64,000 nucleotides of DNA, taken from contig NZ_PJMC01000013.1 of assembly GCF_002892795.1 (NCBI RefSeq), forward strand, positions 1-64,000, in the 5' to 3' direction. Both the position numbers and the translations under genes were made by a program. Position 1 is the stretch's first letter; each line of letters begins with the position of its first letter. The stretch is from Arthrobacter sp. AFG20. Lineage in GTDB: Bacteria > Actinomycetota > Actinomycetes > Actinomycetales > Micrococcaceae. Positions 62,159 through 64,000 of this stretch are shown in pieces. The notes beneath the pieces were generated by a model. The model ran no database searches and was not told the origin of the DNA. It was given only the letters and a program-made list of their open reading frames with translations.

Positions 62159-63091
62159 TTACTCGATTCCGGCGAACAGTTCGTTCAGCTCGGCGGTCAG
62201 TTGCTTGCGGAGTGCCGGCGTGCCGATTTCGCGGCCGTCGACGTGATTGACCGGCGCCAGGAGACGGATGCTGGAAATCAGCCAGACGGCGTCGGCGTCC
62301 GCCAGGTCCTGGGGCTTCAGCGGGCCGTAGCCCAGTTCCCAGCCGGCGGCCTTGGCCGCGGCGAAGAGGGCGCCCTGCGACGTTCCTGGGAGAATGCCGC
62401 TGTCCAGCTGCGGCGTGACGAGACGCTTGACTGTTGTTCCGGCGTCGTTCTTCTCCACGTTCGCCAGCAGCACGGTGGACGTGGGGCCCTCCAGCACGCG
62501 GCCGTCCGAGGACGTGAAGATGACATCGTCCGCCCCTTGCTTGTGGGCATGGCGCAGCGCTGCCATGTTCACCGCATATGACAGGGTTTTAGCGCCTAGC
62601 AGCAGCCACGGGGCGCGCTCGGCCGCGTCGCTGTCATAGCCGCGGTCAAGGAGGATCACGTCGATTCCAGTCTCGCGCTGGCGCCGTCCGGCCACGGCTA
62701 CGGGGGAGACCTGAACCCAGCAGGTGGGGGCGGAGGCGCCCTCGACGCCGCGCGTGACCATAAGCTTGACCACGGCCTCGTCCAGCTCCGGGGAGGGTGC
62801 CGGGTTATCGGAGCGGAACGCCGCGATGCCCGTCTCGACTGCACGGCGCCAGCCGTCCGGCCCCGGAATCTCAAGGTCCAATGCCTGCGCCGAGCGGGCC
62901 AGCCGGTCCAGGTGGGCCTGGATCTTCCGCGTGTGGCCGGCGACGGCGAGCATGGACTCGAACACGCCATCACCGCGGGTGGCACCCAAATCAGTGGCCA
63001 TCAGCTGCGGCTTTTCGGGGTCGGCAATCCTTCCGTTCTCATAGTCCGGATCCAGGAACACCAGCACGGTGTGGGAGGTGCGAGACTTCAT
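62159..63091 (-). CDS. pabC: Aminodeoxychorismate lyase / class-IV aminotransferase
   Basis: 310 residues of PLP fold-type IV. TDLGATRGDGVFESMLAV is the N-terminal signature, the PLP lysine lies in LLGAKTLSYAVNMAALRHA, and DDVIFTSSDGRVLEGPTSTVLL and SGILPGTSQGALFAAA bind the cofactor. Best guess is 4-amino-4-deoxychorismate lyase for folate synthesis; branched-chain or D-amino acid aminotransferase cannot be excluded. No pabA/pabB is adjacent. Confidence 0.8.
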   Translation of the reverse strand: MKSRTSHTVLVFLDPDYENGRIADPEKPQLMATDLGATRGDGVFESMLAVAGHTRKIQAHLDRLARSAQALDLEIPGPDGWRRAVETGIAAFRSDNPAPSPELDEAVVKLMVTRGVEGASAPTCWVQVSPVAVAGRRQRETGIDVILLDRGYDSDAAERAPWLLLGAKTLSYAVNMAALRHAHKQGADDVIFTSSDGRVLEGPTSTVLLANVEKNDAGTTVKRLVTPQLDSGILPGTSQGALFAAAKAAGWELGYGPLKPQDLADADAVWLISSIRLLAPVNHVDGREIGTPALRKQLTAELNELFAGIE

Positions 63092-63184
63092 GCCTCAAGC
63101 TTAGTGCGGCCGGTGCCCGATAGGCTGGCATCGCCGCTCCAAACGGAATGGCTGCGAGGGTAAGAAATAACGGGGGTTTCAACT

Positions 63185-64000
63185 GTGTTGTGGCCATTTC
63201 CGCTGGCGGAAACACTGCCGGCATGGCTGATCCTGCTGCTCAGCGGCGTGGATCTGGTTATCAGGGTCCTGGCAGTGGGCATTATCCCGGGCAACCGGCG
63301 GCCCACTACAGCCATGGCCTGGCTGCTCGGCATTTTCTTCGTCCCGGCCGTGGGACTGATCCTCTTCCTGCTCTTCGGTAACTTCAAGCTGTCGCGCCGC
63401 CGCACCGAGCAGCAGCAGCTGGTCAACGAGCGGGTCCGTGCCGGCAGCGCGGCCCTTTCCGACGTCGCCAGTGAGTATTCCGGCCCCGAATGGGTCCGGT
63501 CCGCGGCCGAACTCAACCGCCGGCTCGGGTCGATCCCCCTCGTGGACGGCAACCACGTGGAGCTGATACCCGGCTACCCGGACTCCATCCGCGCCATGAC
63601 GGAGGCCGTGCGGAATGCCAAGCGCTTCGTCAACGCGGAGTTCTACATCATGAGCACCGACCACGTCACGGACGACCTGCTCACGGCCCTCGAGGAGGCG
63701 GCGGACCGCGGCGTCCAGGTCCGCGTGTTGTTCGACCACATCGGAACCCTGCGCGTGAAGGGGTACAACAAGCTCCTGAAACGCCTCAAGGCGAGCCGTA
63801 TCCAGTGGCGGCGGATGCTGCCGCTGCTGCCCATCCACGGCCAGTGGCGCCGGCCGGACCTGCGCAACCACCGCAAGATCATGGTGATCGACGGCGAAGT
63901 CGCATTCACCGGGTCGCAGAACCTGATCGAACCCTCCTACAACAACCCCAAGCACCGCAAGGCCGGCCGGGAATGGATCGAGCTGATGGCTTGCCTGCGG
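63185..64000 (+). CDS. cls: Cardiolipin synthase (partial, runs off the window)
   Basis: 272 codons visible from GTG 63185, no stop before the end. Two N-terminal helices (LPAWLILLLSGVDLVIRVLAVGI and MAWLLGIFFVPAVGLILFLLFG) anchor it in the membrane. The first phospholipase-D HKD motif, NHRKIMVIDGEVAFTGSQN, is complete at ~231-249. FYIMSTDHVTDDLLTALEEAADRGVQVRVLFDHIG is typical of the family. The second HKD motif lies beyond the window. It would make cardiolipin from phosphatidylglycerol or CDP-diacylglycerol. Confidence 0.9.
   Translation, partial: MLWPFPLAETLPAWLILLLSGVDLVIRVLAVGIIPGNRRPTTAMAWLLGIFFVPAVGLILFLLFGNFKLSRRRTEQQQLVNERVRAGSAALSDVASEYSGPEWVRSAAELNRRLGSIPLVDGNHVELIPGYPDSIRAMTEAVRNAKRFVNAEFYIMSTDHVTDDLLTALEEAADRGVQVRVLFDHIGTLRVKGYNKLLKRLKASRIQWRRMLPLLPIHGQWRRPDLRNHRKIMVIDGEVAFTGSQNLIEPSYNNPKHRKAGREWIELMACLR

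Overview
The window is GC-rich actinobacterial chromosome, most likely from an Arthrobacter/Pseudarthrobacter-type member of the Micrococcaceae. Supporting signs are the close match of hup, dcd, panD, putA and metZ products to that group as I remember them, an actinobacterial SAM-IV riboswitch, an IdeR/DmdR-type iron box, the fused MrpA-MrpB antiporter subunit and the HTH-MurA fusion. It is housekeeping and metabolic core DNA. I see no prophage, insertion sequence, integrase or CRISPR array.

Layout. 1-440: end of an rRNA operon (23S 3' end, 5S, terminator). 463-1200: a mirrored array of 32-bp repeats, then hup with its terminator. 1262-5406: CopD/CtaG membrane fusion coupled to an NHL-repeat thioredoxin. 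5629-9617: exported unknown, HerA-like ATPase, LLM oxidoreductase. 9912-14021: secreted beta-helix protein, then a trehalose-phosphatase-like/GH15 fusion. 14062-17829 (minus): amine oxidase, AEC carrier, panD and a LysR regulator divergent from an APC amino acid permease (17987-19447). 19529-19659: second 32-bp repeat locus. 19831-23355: putA. 23447-27486: zinc-ribbon protein, LysR/MFS divergent pair, Ceo-like dehydrogenase coupled to a 48-residue basic protein. 27598-32275: tRNA-Gly, SRPBCC protein, dcd, KhtTU-like K+/H+ efflux pair, UMF1 transporter.

32466-38960 is a tightly overlapping six-gene Mrp antiporter operon (A/B fused, C, D, E, F, G). 39094-42369 (minus) holds a secreted PKD-like protein, a DUF4235 protein and a UPF0303 protein. 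42491-45728 is a TPP-riboswitch-controlled ykoEDC ECF transporter. 45725-51156 holds a GNAT, a DUF1906 secreted protein, HTH-MurA, a YbdK-type ligase and a racemase homologue. 51159-53690 is a three-domain adenylation/carrier/acyltransferase fusion with an iron box at its promoter. 54608-56533 is a SAM-IV-controlled DUF1737/rhodanese/metZ operon. Divergent from it, 56793-60893 is a three-gene unit: a flavin monooxygenase, an ammonia-lyase homologue that lacks the MIO-forming triad, and a cysteine-synthase-like PLP enzyme. The end holds a degenerate EAL protein, a PabC-like lyase and a truncated cardiolipin synthase.

Most worth following up: (i) the monooxygenase / MIO-less lyase / PLP enzyme unit facing the SAM-regulated metZ operon; (ii) the iron-box A-PCP-acyltransferase fusion; (iii) the 32-bp-period repeat arrays and other intergenic inverted repeats, which look like a lineage-specific dispersed repeat family; (iv) several pseudo-enzyme signatures (OtsB domain, EAL domain, racemase).
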